Part shown: positions 1 to 7,201 of the stretch, in pieces
Numbering within the stretch: position 1 is the first letter of the stretch
Layout of the letters: each line of letters begins with the position of its first letter
Source: Bacillota bacterium
GTDB lineage: Bacteria; Bacillota; Clostridia; Acetivibrionales; DSM-1351
DNA length: 28,670 nucleotides
Reading direction: 5' to 3'
Assembly (NCBI GenBank): GCA_023460955.1
Contig: JAEWOH010000013.1
Coordinates: forward strand, 1 to 28,670
Notes under the pieces: generated by a model
Told to the model about the DNA's origin: nothing
The model's database searches: none
Seen by the model: the letters and a program-made list of their open reading frames with translations, nothing else
Made by a program: the position numbers and the translations under genes

Positions 1-6
1 CCATAG

Positions 7-1007
7 TGTATGTTTAAGTTACCACACAAAAATATACATTAGGAGGATACATTCCCGCATGAACAGTTTAACACAGGATATGAAATATCGTCTATCTCTA
101 ATTAAATATTCACAGAAGTATGGAGTGACTAAAGCTGCCATTAAGTATAAAACAAACAGGCAGTACATTTATCGGTGGCTTAAACGCTATGATGGTACTC
201 AAGAGTCCTTGGCTGATATGTCCAGAAGACCTCACAGCCATCCAAACCAGCATACACCCAAAGAAATAAAGCTCATATCTGACATGAGAAAGCGGAATCC
301 ACATGAAGGGTTGGTTGTTTTTTGGGTCAAGCTCAGACAAAGAGGATATACCAGATCTGTTCCTGGCTTGTATAGGTTTCTTAGAAAAAGCTCTCTTATG
401 GCTGTGAAACCGCCCAACCCCAAATACATACCTAAACCTTATGAGCAGATGATTTATCCAGGACAGCGAGTCCAAATCGATGTTAAACATGTTCCAGCAA
501 GCTGTATTGTCGGAAATATTAAAGGTCAGAAGCTCTACCAATATACTGCTCTTGACGAATTTTCACGGTTTAGGTATGTGGAAGCATTCGATGAATCAAG
601 CACTTATACATCGATGCTTTTTCTAAGAAATATGATATCTGCATTTAAATTTAGTGTTGAGTGCGTTCAAACTGATAATGGTATTGAATTTACGAATAGG
701 CTGAACCAGCATAAAAATAAACCAACCCTATTTGAACTGGAACTTGCAAAGTTAGGTATCCAACACAAACTTATCAGGCCCTATACTCCAAGGCACAATG
801 GTAAAGTGGAGAGAAGCCACCGTAAAGATAACGAATACTTTTATGCTATACATAAATTCTACTCATATGAAGATTTTAAGAGGCAGCTTTACATACACAA
901 TTGGAAGTATAACAGGTTTCCTATGCGTCCATTAGGCTGGAAATCACCTAAAGAAACGCTAGAATATTTTTTTACTAATTGTGTAACACATGTTTGACAA
1001 ACCTACA
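7..1007 (+). mobile_element. IS481-like insertion sequence, about 1.0 kb
   Basis: A single transposase gene (59-997) is bracketed by imperfect terminal repeats. The left end begins TGTATGTTT at 7. The right end is AAACCTACA at 999-1007, which reads TGTAGGTTT on the other strand (8 of 9 matching). Further in, both ends also share TTGTGT and GTAAC blocks, with gaps. TGT...ACA termini and a single DDE transposase of about 310 residues are typical of the IS481 group. Only 6 bp of left flank is present and no target duplication can be recognised, so the exact ends are uncertain. The right end overlaps the stop codon of the neighbouring minus-strand gene. Confidence 0.55.
59..997 (+). CDS. IS481-type DDE transposase
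   Basis: This 312-residue transposase would cut and join the ends of the surrounding insertion sequence. An N-terminal helix-turn-helix region (about residues 10-45, with YIYRWLKRY) is followed by the SRRPH linker typical of IS481/IS3-like integrases. The rve catalytic core follows, with candidate acidic residues D141 (VQIDVKH), D206 (QTDNG) and E251 (NGKVERSH). The D206-E251 spacing of 44 residues is a little longer than the common DD35E. The C-terminus has the usual W-KYN-RP-G-SP motif. The ribosome site AGGAGG at 41-46 lies 12 nt before the ATG, a long spacing; ATG at 80 is an alternative start. The frame is uninterrupted, so the enzyme may be active. The exact IS family is less certain than the transposase call. 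Confidence 0.85.
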   Translation: MNSLTQDMKYRLSLIKYSQKYGVTKAAIKYKTNRQYIYRWLKRYDGTQESLADMSRRPHSHPNQHTPKEIKLISDMRKRNPHEGLVVFWVKLRQRGYTRSVPGLYRFLRKSSLMAVKPPNPKYIPKPYEQMIYPGQRVQIDVKHVPASCIVGNIKGQKLYQYTALDEFSRFRYVEAFDESSTYTSMLFLRNMISAFKFSVECVQTDNGIEFTNRLNQHKNKPTLFELELAKLGIQHKLIRPYTPRHNGKVERSHRKDNEYFYAIHKFYSYEDFKRQLYIHNWKYNRFPMRPLGWKSPKETLEYFFTNCVTHV

Positions 1008-1344
1008 GCAGATCATTCCTGCTGTTATCATTATTTGTAGCTCCTTTATCCTGATCCTTTATCATATCGTTTTCAAGAGCTGTCTGTTCATAATTATCGA
1101 TATCCTGCTGGGAGGTCTGATCACTTTCCTTGTTTGTTTCAGGCTGCTTAGCATCTTTATTGCCTTCCTGGTCTCCCCGGCTGAAAAGCAGACCAAAGGC
1201 TGCAATCATAAGAATCATTCCCACATTGTTTACAGTTTTATCATTTATATTAAAATTCAAGAACCTGTCCAATATACCATAAAGGATCATTACTGCAGCA
1301 ATTCCAATAACAATTCTGAGTTTTAACTTCCTGGTTAATTTCAT
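1003..1344 (-). CDS. Small two-helix membrane protein with acidic tail, probably IS-truncated
   Basis: The family is not recognised. The 113-residue product has a basic N-terminus (MKLTRKLKLR), a hydrophobic helix at about 9-25 and a second at about 40-56. A highly polar tail rich in Asp, Asn, Glu, Gln and Lys follows, which looks disordered. The ATG at 1344 is chosen because GGAGG lies 6 nt upstream; an in-frame TTG 12 nt earlier overlaps that ribosome site. The stop codon TAG (1003-1005) lies inside the terminal repeat of the adjacent insertion sequence. The native C-terminus was therefore probably longer and the present stop is supplied by the element. A weak promoter can be drawn upstream at 1392-1420. 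Function is unknown. Confidence 0.6.
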   Translation of the reverse strand: MKLTRKLKLRIVIGIAAVMILYGILDRFLNFNINDKTVNNVGMILMIAAFGLLFSRGDQEGNKDAKQPETNKESDQTSQQDIDNYEQTALENDMIKDQDKGATNNDNSRNDLL

Positions 1345-1391
1345 AACAGCCTCCAAAAGGGTTTCTTTATTTTTACAGCTTTCATATTCTT

Positions 1392-1420
1392 ATGTTAGTC
1401 TATGGAATTATTTCTTGCAA
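1392..1420 (-). promoter_or_regulatory. Candidate sigma-A promoter for the small membrane protein
   Basis: On the minus strand TTGCAA (1415-1420) is followed after 17 bp by TAACAT (1392-1397). Both hexamers deviate from consensus, so this is a weak candidate. It would start transcription about 40 nt before the ATG at 1344. No hairpin terminator is visible between the permease gene (stop at 1438) and this point, so read-through is also possible. Confidence 0.35.
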
Positions 1421-1437
1421 GGGGAATCGAATTAATT

Positions 1438-2487
1438 TTAAACAATCATGTCAACGGCTCTCTTAAGAATAACCTTTATCATTGCAGTTACCGGAACTCC
1501 TAAAAGCATGCCAAGGATTCCGAAAAACTCCCCGCCTATTAATACTGCTACTATAGTAGTAATTGGATGCAGACCTAATTTACCTTCTATTATTTTAGGC
1601 GAAATAAACGCATTATCAATTTGCTGTACTATTGTAAATACCAATGCTGTCAGCAGCGCCTTTGTAGGTGATTGCAGGAGCGCCAGTGCAACGGCCGGGA
1701 TCGCTCCCAGAAAAGGCCCGAAAAAGGGAATTATATTTGCTATGCCACCTACAGCACCCAATATGAAGGGATATTTTATATGGACAATAAACAAACCTAT
1801 AGTTTCCAGAAGTCCAACAATCATGGCTGTTATCAGCTGCCCGCGGATGAAGTTCGTAATAATCGCATTTAGTTCCCTTCCCACATTTATCAAATCGTTC
1901 CGCATTTTTTTCGGAGCAAGCATTAAGGTGGTTCTTTTAATATTTTCAATATCCTTAAGCAGGTAATAAGCTATTATCATAGACAACACAAGATTAAACA
2001 TTATTCCCACAGAGGAGGCCAGCACTCCAAGCGATTTCTTCATAGCCCGGGAGGCATAGTTCTGAATGTATCCGGTTCCCGAATTCAGTTCGCCGAAAAT
2101 TGCATTTTTAACCTCCACGGGCCATTTACTGGTTTTGATTCTAGAGACATAGGAATTAAACAACTCACGATATCTGGCTGCTATATCCGGTAAGGTATTG
2201 AATAACTCTTTCGCATTGTTTATAACGTGCGGCATTATATATAACAAAAACAGTGAAATTGTTAATCCCGCAAAAGCGTATATTATCAGTATTGAATAAC
2301 TTCTTTTTATTCCTTTCCTTTCAAATCTGATAACAAGGGGAAAAATTGCATAAGCAATAAAAATGGACATTAAAAAAGGTGATATGACCTTTAACAACTT
2401 ATCACTGTAATAATATATGAACAATAGCAAGCAAAAAACAAGCAGAAGCAGTATTATGTAAAATACTGTTTTCTTAATATTTTTCAA
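1438..2487 (-). CDS. AI-2E family transporter (YdiK/PerM-type permease)
   Basis: This 349-residue integral membrane protein is very hydrophobic. It has two helices at the N-terminus (about 5-50), one at about 62-90, a polar segment (about 90-150), and then a run of C-terminal helices with the conserved region VGGIANIIPFFGPFLGA and the family ending GILGMLLGVPVTAMIKVI. This matches the AI-2E transporter (UPF0118) family in length and layout. Members have been linked to autoinducer-2 export, ion/proton antiport and other roles, so the substrate cannot be named. The start is TTG at 2487, with AGGAGGG 7 nt upstream; no in-frame ATG fits better. A perfect inverted repeat (2502-2546) ends next to that ribosome site. 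It probably belongs to the same transcript as the PRC-barrel gene upstream. Confidence 0.88.
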   Translation of the reverse strand: MKNIKKTVFYIILLLLVFCLLLFIYYYSDKLLKVISPFLMSIFIAYAIFPLVIRFERKGIKRSYSILIIYAFAGLTISLFLLYIMPHVINNAKELFNTLPDIAARYRELFNSYVSRIKTSKWPVEVKNAIFGELNSGTGYIQNYASRAMKKSLGVLASSVGIMFNLVLSMIIAYYLLKDIENIKRTTLMLAPKKMRNDLINVGRELNAIITNFIRGQLITAMIVGLLETIGLFIVHIKYPFILGAVGGIANIIPFFGPFLGAIPAVALALLQSPTKALLTALVFTIVQQIDNAFISPKIIEGKLGLHPITTIVAVLIGGEFFGILGMLLGVPVTAMIKVILKRAVDMIV

Positions 2488-2501
2488 TACACAACCCTCC
2501 T

Positions 2502-2546
2502 AAACCATTAAAAGCCAAACATAGTCTGTTCGGCTTTTAATGGTTT
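2502..2546 (-). repeat. Perfect 15-bp inverted repeat abutting a ribosome site
   Basis: AAACCATTAAAAGCC at 2502-2516 pairs perfectly with GGCTTTTAATGGTTT at 2532-2546 across a 15-nt loop. In the minus-strand transcript the hairpin lies just after the stop of the 59-residue gene, and its 3' arm runs straight into the AGGAGG of the permease gene. There is no T tract after it, so a simple intrinsic terminator is unlikely. An RNA processing or stability element, or a modulator of permease translation, fits better. Confidence 0.7.
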
Positions 2547-2553
2547 CCGCTTA

Positions 2554-2733
2554 TTATCTTAACATGTGCAGCATGTCACCAAAAACGTGATGTGATCTGC
2601 GCCAAATCTTTCTTCCTGACTTAATCATCTTTTTTCTCATATGCGGATCAACAATTTCCGGGTTTGTAAGGACACTGATGGATGCTCCTATCAAACCTCC
2701 TATTACAAGTCCTCTTGCAAAATTTCTCATCAT
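2554..2733 (-). CDS. YtxH-like small protein, 59 residues
   Basis: This short gene begins ATG ATG at 2733 with AAGGAGG 8 nt upstream and ends with TAA at 2554. The product starts MMRNFARGLVIGGLIGASIS, a glycine-rich hydrophobic segment (about 8-23) like the N-terminus of YtxH/gas-vesicle-type small membrane proteins. A basic, histidine-containing tail (RKIWRRSHHV) follows. It begins 27 nt after the PRC-barrel stop and lies upstream of the permease, so the three genes are probably co-transcribed. Similar small proteins in Firmicutes are often stress or envelope associated. The family call rests only on the hydrophobic segment and size. The ribosome site and operon position make a real gene likely. 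Confidence 0.72.
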   Translation of the reverse strand: MMRNFARGLVIGGLIGASISVLTNPEIVDPHMRKKMIKSGRKIWRRSHHVFGDMLHMLR

Positions 2734-2760
2734 AGAAATTCCTCCTTATTAATTAGAATA

Positions 2761-3294
2761 TTAAATTTCCAGCCGGCTTCTTAAGCCACCACCGGTACTA
2801 ATCATCTCCGCAACCGCTTCTTCTTCAACAAGAATATTACTGCTGCCTATTTCAACCTTTCCGAAAAACGGAAGAATATTTCTGCCCATTATAATGTCCT
2901 GAACAAGGCCGTCTGATACTTGAACTCCCTCAACTTTTCCTGTTTTATAATCAAAAAGGATATCCTGAACCATACCCAGGTCTTCGCCGCTGTGTGTGAA
3001 TATTTTCAGCCCCCTTAAGTTGTTTCTTTCATTGAGGTTATACATTTTTTTAAACCTTCTGAATTCCAATAAATTGTCTGGATTATCTACAATCAGAGCA
3101 TCATTGCCCAGACTCAGAATATTCTCAAGAGTTATTACCGTTCCTTTGACTGCATACACTCCCTTTTCTAACAGGAAGGCGAGTATGCCTTTGTTATCCC
3201 TGTTAAAAACAATATCCTTCAGAGTGCCGATCTTAAGACCATCTGTAGATGAAATAACCGGTAAACCAAGTACCTCACTATATTTTTTCAGCAT
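2761..3294 (-). CDS. PRC-barrel domain protein (two domains)
   Basis: The 177-residue product is built from two PRC-barrel units, about residues 4-80 and 90-165. Each begins with a loop of the form LGLPVISSTDGLKIGTLKDI or RGLKIFTHSGEDLGMVQDIL, followed by beta-strand segments. There is no signal peptide or membrane helix, so it is cytoplasmic. PRC-barrel proteins bind RNA or protein partners (RimM, photosynthetic reaction centre H subunit, YlmC/YmxH-type sporulation proteins); the partner here is unknown. The ATG at 3294 is preceded by AAGGAGGG 5 nt upstream. It is the first gene of a minus-strand group continuing with the 59-residue protein and the AI-2E permease. Confidence 0.85.
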   Translation of the reverse strand: MLKKYSEVLGLPVISSTDGLKIGTLKDIVFNRDNKGILAFLLEKGVYAVKGTVITLENILSLGNDALIVDNPDNLLEFRRFKKMYNLNERNNLRGLKIFTHSGEDLGMVQDILFDYKTGKVEGVQVSDGLVQDIIMGRNILPFFGKVEIGSSNILVEEEAVAEMISTGGGLRSRLEI

Positions 3295-3412
3295 CTCATC
3301 CCTCCTTCATTATCAAATAAAATTTATGATAACCATGCCTATATTATTTGTTATAATGGTTTAAAAAATTCAAATAAAATTCATTTAAAATTATGTTCAG
3401 ATTATTTGAAAA

Positions 3413-3441
3413 TTGACTAAAAACTGAGATTATTGTAAAAT
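3413..3441 (+). promoter_or_regulatory. Sigma-A promoter for the DUF1015 gene
   Basis: TTGACT at 3413-3418 and TAAAAT at 3436-3441 are separated by exactly 17 bp, close to the sigma-A consensus. Transcription would begin near 3448, about 80 nt before the ATG at 3530. The rest of the 235-bp gap to the divergent PRC-barrel gene is AT-rich and shows nothing else that I can name. Confidence 0.65.
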
Positions 3442-3529
3442 TACTGTGAATATTTGTAACCTGACGGTTCACTAGTAAAAATTTCTATATCATAAATCAT
3501 CTGATTAATAGTAAAGATTGGAGATTCAA

Positions 3530-4843
3530 ATGAACAATATCAAAATCTTATCAGACTTAGGCGTACATATACCCAGAATTATGCTCCCCTGCCAGAATAC
3601 CGATTTAAGCAAGTGGTCGGTGGTAGCCTGTGATCAATACACCTCCGAAAGGGATTACTGGAAAGAGGTAGAGCTTTTAACAAAAGATATGCCTTCCACC
3701 TTAAATATAATTTTTCCCGAGGTTTATCTGGAAGACGGCAATAGTGATGACAGAATTTCAACTATAAATTCTACAATGAAGAGTTATATAGATAGCGGAG
3801 TTTTAACCGAACTGGAGAGCTGTTTTATCTTTGTAGACAGAAAAACCTCACATGCAGCATCAAGAAAAGGACTGATGCTGGCACTTGATCTTGAATGCTA
3901 CGATTACAACAAAGGTTCAAATGCGCTTATTCGTGCAACTGAAGGAACAGTTCTGGACAGACTGCCGCCCAGAATAAAAATCCGTCAGAACGCCCCCATT
4001 GAGCTTCCTCATATAATGGTTCTGATAGATGACCCTGATAAAACTGTTATTGAGCCTTTGGCGGAGAAAGCGACTCATCTTGAAAAGCTCTATGATTTTG
4101 AGCTTATGATGAATGGCGGTCACATCAAGGGCTACAAGATTTCAGAACAAAGCGAGCTTAATGGTATAGCCGAAGCGCTTTCAAAATTAGCTGAAAAGGA
4201 AGTTTTCTCAAGTAAGTACAATGTTGATAAAGCAACAGACTTACTTTTGTTTGCCGTAGGTGATGGAAACCACTCACTGGCATCGGCAAAAGGACATTGG
4301 GAAAACCTTAAGAAGGGCCTGACTGCCGAAGAACAGCATAACCACCCTGCAAGATATGCTCTTGTTGAGCTGGTTAATGTTCATGATGATGGCCTTGTAT
4401 TTGAACCTATTCACAGAGTACTATTCAATGTTGATGCGGATAATTTGCTCCAAGAATTCAAGTCCTTTTGCAAGTCAGCTGCATCGATTCAAATAAGCGG
4501 TACTTGCGGTTCAGCACATAACTTTACCTACATAACCGCTTCGGGTAAGGGACAGGTTTCAATTGAAAGTCCGGTCAGCACTCTTGAGGTCGGAACTCTT
4601 CAAACCTTCCTGGATTATTACCTGAAGGAACATCCACAGGTCAAAATTGACTACATACATGGGGATGATGTTGTTACAAAACTGGGTTCCCAGCCGGGCA
4701 ACATGGGAATATACCTGCCTTCCATGAACAAGACCGACCTTTTCAAAACAGTTATCCTGGATGGTGCTTTGCCAAGGAAGACCTTTTCAATGGGAGAGGC
4801 TGAGGAAAAGAGATTTTATCTGGAATGCAGGAAAATCAGATAG
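3530..4843 (+). CDS. DUF1015 family protein, possible serine-metabolism enzyme
   Basis: This 437-residue soluble protein matches the DUF1015 family in length and in landmarks: VVACDQYTSERDYW near the N-terminus, then LPHIMVLIDDP, then the hallmark VGDGNHSLASAK (D245-G-N-H248-S). The ATG at 3530 has GGAG 6 nt upstream; an in-frame TTG at 3518 would add only four residues and has a poor ribosome site. No biochemical function is firmly assigned. The family is frequently adjacent to serA and serC in clostridia, and both genes are in this window about 22 kb away. The DGNHS motif resembles the DGHHR motif of ParB-like/SerK serine kinases, so a free-serine kinase role is a reasonable but unproven idea. 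It is a single-gene unit with its own promoter and terminator. Confidence 0.85.
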   Translation: MNNIKILSDLGVHIPRIMLPCQNTDLSKWSVVACDQYTSERDYWKEVELLTKDMPSTLNIIFPEVYLEDGNSDDRISTINSTMKSYIDSGVLTELESCFIFVDRKTSHAASRKGLMLALDLECYDYNKGSNALIRATEGTVLDRLPPRIKIRQNAPIELPHIMVLIDDPDKTVIEPLAEKATHLEKLYDFELMMNGGHIKGYKISEQSELNGIAEALSKLAEKEVFSSKYNVDKATDLLLFAVGDGNHSLASAKGHWENLKKGLTAEEQHNHPARYALVELVNVHDDGLVFEPIHRVLFNVDADNLLQEFKSFCKSAASIQISGTCGSAHNFTYITASGKGQVSIESPVSTLEVGTLQTFLDYYLKEHPQVKIDYIHGDDVVTKLGSQPGNMGIYLPSMNKTDLFKTVILDGALPRKTFSMGEAEEKRFYLECRKIR

Positions 4844-4896
4844 TTGCTTTTTAATGCAGCGTTTATAAAGCAAAACATTATTAATACAACTAAATT

Positions 4897-4955
4897 AATA
4901 CAACTAAAATCAAATGGATTGCAGACAAAGCCATTTAATTTTAGTTGTATTTTTA
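4897..4955. terminator. Bidirectional intrinsic terminator between DUF1015 and ureD
   Basis: AATACAACTAAAAT (4897-4910) pairs with the arm at 4938-4951, and CAAATGG (4911-4917) pairs with CCATTT (4931-4936), giving a stem of about 20 bp. It ends in a short T run on the plus strand (4950-4954). It lies between the convergent DUF1015 and ureD genes and could end both transcripts. The left arm is also partly duplicated just upstream (TAATACAACTAAA at 4882-4894). Confidence 0.75.
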
Positions 4956-4989
4956 TGTACAAGATGTATGAAAAAGCTTGCGTAAAAAA

Positions 4990-5823
4990 TTATAAGAGTA
5001 AATCTTTCCTTTTAAGTGTCTGCATATCATATATTTCACTTCTTATATCTCCGATGATGCACTCCAGATAATCACTTCCATTAGCTAAAAGCCTTATAAC
5101 CACTCCAAACTTAACAGCAGATATCCCTGCCTCAATGCCGATATACTTCTGCAGCTTTTCATAAAGGCTTTCTATCATTGTTTCCTGATGCATTCCATCA
5201 TCAAAATACGCAAAAGTTGCCTGATGTGTATATCCTTCAAAAAAGCCTATATCCTTCAGGTTTTGTATCTCGGGCTTTAAATCCTGATTGTCAAGGAAAA
5301 TCAGCTTATCGCAGTAGTATACTCTATTATGGCTTTTATATCTTCTGAATTCAAACTGTTCTCCGCTTTTATCCCTGCCGCAAGCCAGTATTTCCGAGTA
5401 AATATACCTGGATCCCTTATATAAGTAACTGCTGGTGTCCGATATAAAATCTGAGTCCCGAAAGGGTATAGTCGGTTTCGGCTTATAATCTAGTAAACCC
5501 CCATCTCTAACAATAAATAGATTCCTCTGCTTTGCACAGCCTTGCGGCATCTTATGTATTTTAGAGTAGGATTGGCACTGTAATGATATAGCAGAAGCTT
5601 CTCCAACTTCAATTTGTATAAGATAGCGATCACCCTCCATAATTCCGGCGGACGCACTCATAATCATTATTTCGGCCATATTTTGTTCATTATTATAAAA
5701 GGGTTTTACTATTTTCAAAGGGGCTGTAAAATAGGAATCCTCTATCTTTGTCCTATTGTTTGAAAGAACGGTTTTAATATAAAGAGTGCTCTCTGTTCCA
5801 AACATGTTTGCCAATAATACCAC
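4990..5823 (-). CDS. ureD: Urease accessory protein UreD
   Basis: UreD (UreH) is the scaffold that docks onto apo-urease and channels nickel from the UreF-UreG complex to the active site. The 277-residue product shows the family landmarks: YFTAPLKIVKPFY near residue 32, then SASAGIMEGDRYLIQIEVG, QSYSKIHKM and GGLLDYKPKPTIPFRDSD. It is the last gene of the cluster, beginning 21 nt after ureG. The start is uncertain: GTG at 5823 is used here, and the ATG six codons later (5805) gives a more typical N-terminus; neither has a strong ribosome site. Transcription probably ends at the hairpin at 4897-4955. Confidence 0.9.
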   Translation of the reverse strand: MVLLANMFGTESTLYIKTVLSNNRTKIEDSYFTAPLKIVKPFYNNEQNMAEIMIMSASAGIMEGDRYLIQIEVGEASAISLQCQSYSKIHKMPQGCAKQRNLFIVRDGGLLDYKPKPTIPFRDSDFISDTSSYLYKGSRYIYSEILACGRDKSGEQFEFRRYKSHNRVYYCDKLIFLDNQDLKPEIQNLKDIGFFEGYTHQATFAYFDDGMHQETMIESLYEKLQKYIGIEAGISAVKFGVVIRLLANGSDYLECIIGDIRSEIYDMQTLKRKDLLL

Positions 5824-5844
5824 CCCAACTCGTCATGTCTTTTA

Positions 5845-6453
5845 CTATATCCCTTCCAAAAGGACACAGCGCTTAATCCAGTTTATTACATCATCCAATC
5901 CTTCATTGGTATTCAGGTTGGTAAAGACAAAAGGCTTGCTGCCCCGCATTTTTCTGGAGTCCCTGTCCATTACCTCCAGACTTGCTCCAACATAAGGTGC
6001 CAGATCGATTTTATTTATTACCAGTAGGTCCGATCTGGTTATACCCGGGCCGCCCTTTCTAGGGATTTTATCTCCTTCCGCCACATCTATTACATAAATA
6101 GTAGCATCTGCCAATTCTGGGCTGAAGGTAGCCGAAAGATTGTCTCCTCCGCTTTCAATAAATACTATCTCAATATCCTTGAATTTATTAGTCAATTCCT
6201 CAACAGCCTCAAGGTTCATGGAAGCATCCTCTCTGATTGCAGTATGAGGGCACCCTCCTGTTTCGACGCCGATAATTCTTTCAGCAGGCAGTGTGCTATG
6301 CTTTATAAGAAATTCCGCATCTTCCCTTGTGTAAATATCATTTGTTACTACTCCAATACTGTATTGGCCTGATAATTTTCTTGTAAGTCTCTCTATTATT
6401 GCTGTTTTTCCAGAGCCTACAGGCCCCCCGATTCCAATTTTAACGTATCCCAT
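5845..6453 (-). CDS. ureG: Urease accessory GTPase UreG
   Basis: UreG is a SIMIBI-class GTPase that carries nickel and powers its transfer into urease. The 202-residue sequence has the P-loop GPVGSGKT (10-17), the nickel-binding C68-P-H70 in GVETGGCPHTAIREDAS, the SGGDNLSATFSPELAD signature and the guanine-specificity motif NKIDLAPYVGA. Length and all motifs are normal, so it should be functional. It follows ureF by 24 nt and precedes ureD by 21 nt. Confidence 0.97.
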   Translation of the reverse strand: MGYVKIGIGGPVGSGKTAIIERLTRKLSGQYSIGVVTNDIYTREDAEFLIKHSTLPAERIIGVETGGCPHTAIREDASMNLEAVEELTNKFKDIEIVFIESGGDNLSATFSPELADATIYVIDVAEGDKIPRKGGPGITRSDLLVINKIDLAPYVGASLEVMDRDSRKMRGSKPFVFTNLNTNEGLDDVINWIKRCVLLEGI

Positions 6454-6477
6454 AGCGACATTCCTTTCAATCTAAGA

Positions 6478-7200
6478 TTAAGAGATATAAATCCTGGTGT
6501 AGAGTCTCTCATGCTGCATGGATCTGATATCAAAGCCTATACTGCAGATACCGTAATCCTCAATTCCCAAACTTTCTACTGAAGTAATTATATCTTCAAG
6601 TACATCCTGTATTTCGAATAATATTTTCTGTCCATCCATCTGACTTATCGGAATAAGTTTTGCGCAGTTATTTATTACAGTTGAGGCTGAACCGTAGGTT
6701 ATTGCACACATGGCCTCTTCCTTCGGTATACCAAATAAGCAGGCAGCCATCCCGTATACAACAGAGTAATTACTATCACATTTTTCCGTTCTGACTGCCT
6801 CCAGGTAACGAGCAAAAAGTGGCTCCTGCTTTAATTCAGCTTCAATGATTTTAACAAGTCTCAAGCCCAGTTTAATGCTTGCATTACGCAGTTCTTTAGG
6901 AGCTTTTGATGCACAAACTATATTGTTCAGTTCAATAATATTGCAGATGTCAGCTTTTTCTGCATATTCCCATGCCAATCTCATGGCAAGCAAATCGTTA
7001 TACATATAATTATTTCTTAGATAGACCTCGAGGTATTTCTGTGCAGCTGAACTGCAGTTTACTATTTCCTTCTGAACATAGGTTTCAAGCCCGAAGGAAT
7101 GTGTGAAGCCTCCTATGGGAAGCATAGGATCACTGATATGAAGCAGATGCAGGAAAGACCGCCGCTTTGATCTGAATATTTCACAAGTATTTGCTTCCAT
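6478..7200 (-). CDS. ureF: Urease accessory protein UreF
   Basis: UreF bridges UreD and UreG in the nickel-insertion complex and gates GTP hydrolysis. The 240-residue helical protein has the conserved opening LLHISDPMLPIGGFTHSFGLE and later the region GSASTVINNCAKLIPISQ. The ATG at 7200 is chosen because AGGAG, which lies within the last codons of ureE, is 7 nt upstream, and because it sits one base after the ureE stop. A longer reading from 7230 would overlap ureE by 29 nt. The arrangement implies translational coupling with ureE. Confidence 0.92.
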   Translation of the reverse strand: MEANTCEIFRSKRRSFLHLLHISDPMLPIGGFTHSFGLETYVQKEIVNCSSAAQKYLEVYLRNNYMYNDLLAMRLAWEYAEKADICNIIELNNIVCASKAPKELRNASIKLGLRLVKIIEAELKQEPLFARYLEAVRTEKCDSNYSVVYGMAACLFGIPKEEAMCAITYGSASTVINNCAKLIPISQMDGQKILFEIQDVLEDIITSVESLGIEDYGICSIGFDIRSMQHERLYTRIYIS

Positions 7201-7201
7201 A

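Noticed and set aside
979..1326. Plus-strand frame opposite the small membrane protein gene
   Set aside because: No ribosome site, cysteine- and isoleucine-rich low-complexity translation, and fully antisense to a gene with a good ribosome site.
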